DNA of 64,000 bases from Chrysomallon squamiferum (Eukaryota > Mollusca > Gastropoda > Neomphalida > Peltospiridae): assembly GCA_012295275.1 (NCBI GenBank), contig CM022671.1, positions 26,468,822-26,532,821 on the forward strand. Reading direction: 5' to 3'. Positions 63,389 through 64,000 of this stretch are shown here, in pieces (position 1 is the stretch's first letter; every line of letters begins with the position of its first letter). Both the position numbers and the translations under genes were made by a program. Below the pieces are notes generated by a model. The model was not told the origin of the DNA. It saw only the letters and a program-made list of their open reading frames with translations, and made no database searches.

Positions 63389-64000
63389 ATTTAATGTTTT
63401 GTCCCCCTCACATGGAATTATTTTTATTTTTTTTTTCTTCTTCTTTTTTTCAGCAAAATGCTTTTCAGGAAGAATGAAAAAGATATATGCTAAAAACTTA
63501 TAAATAATATTTATAATAATTATATGTGTGTGATTTATACTTTAATTGCTAACATATTGTCTAATACTGGTATAATTAATATGTTCTACATACATACACA
63601 CTGAGATACATTATTCACATATAAAACTTACATTTGTATGTCCTGGTGGGAAAATGTATTCGTCATAATAACTTACCTCGTGTGTATGTGTATGTGTTAA
63701 GGCGGTGGTTTTATTTATTATTACAATAATAAATAAAAAAAATTACACGCGTATTGTACATTTGTGTGTGGCGCTGTGTTATGAATGTTTAACGAAGAAG
63801 CTTTAAACCGGAGTAAAATCGGCGAATTACCTTTTGTGTGGCTATTTGAAAAGAGAAAGAGAAAGCCTCGGGGGTATTTGTAGTTCGGGTGGGGAGTTAA
63901 AAAACTAGTTAATACAGCTCAACGACGTTTTTCATTGACCGGCCCAAAAGCCGAGATCTACAGAGAAAAAAAAAAAAAAATAAAAAAAAAATTAACAATG

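Noticed and set aside
63441-63477. Strong acceptor-like signal (T/C-rich run then CAG) followed by a short ORF
   Set aside because: The ORF ends after about 12 codons and no partner exon is visible. Long T/C runs make such signals common here.

Overview
The window looks like AT-rich metazoan DNA dominated by microsatellites: (ATT)n, (TTTA)n, (CT)n/(GA)n, (GT)n and long A/T runs. Small intron-split genes, vertebrate-style splice signals, tandem Toll-like receptors (TLRs) and a homeobox gene in a gene-poor setting suggest a mollusc, most likely a cephalopod such as an octopus. The species assignment is inference; no rRNA, tRNA or mitochondrial marker is present to confirm it.

Region 1 (about 1-39,700) is a tandem array of TLR loci, all on the minus strand. 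TLR-B (10500-13170), TLR-C (24049-26714) and TLR-D (32835-35500) each keep a full ORF that predicts 837 aa: signal peptide, N-terminal LRR cap, many LRRs, one C-terminal LRR cap, transmembrane segment and TIR domain. TLR-A (3612-6100) carries a 7-bp deletion that frameshifts the TIR domain. The leftmost 2.8 kb holds first-exon modules whose receptor body lies beyond position 1, so at least five loci exist. A body-less relic lies near 20.7-21.8 kb. Each body exon starts at a splice acceptor in phase 0. The missing N-terminus comes from tiny upstream exons of 12-15 coding bases that end at GTAAGT. There are two phase-0 kinds: a proximal exon P1 (MTTIC or MTIC), about 0.15 kb upstream with its own TATA box, and distal exons P2 (MLILS, MLIPS or MILS), about 1.0-1.65 kb upstream for the nearest copy. 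P2 copies recur one to two times per locus. A third mini-exon P3, seven copies, also encodes a short hydrophobic start but ends in phase 1 and cannot join the receptor exon in frame.

The array grew by segmental duplication. A block of about 6.2 kb (8754-14988) is repeated at 22305-28530, and smaller nested duplications lie between. The receptors are mosaics of each other, which suggests gene conversion. A short exon-like ORF on the plus strand recurs in three 3' flanks. A 454-bp MITE with an 8-bp target-site duplication sits at the right edge.

Region 2 (40.16-42.55 kb) holds a four-exon homeobox gene on the plus strand that encodes 286 aa. It has an eh1-like repressor motif and a paired-like homeodomain with the intron between residues 46 and 47. 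Its promoter shows a TATA box preceded by five degenerate copies of a 22-29 bp repeat and a TTACGTCA site.

Region 3 (42.6-64 kb) has no gene I can support. It contains microsatellites (including five long CT/GA tracts that are absent from region 1), a Tc1/mariner-type element (57894-58582), a foldback element (52772-52920), and several less repetitive, more GC-rich islands that could be regulatory DNA of the homeobox gene or of a gene outside the window.
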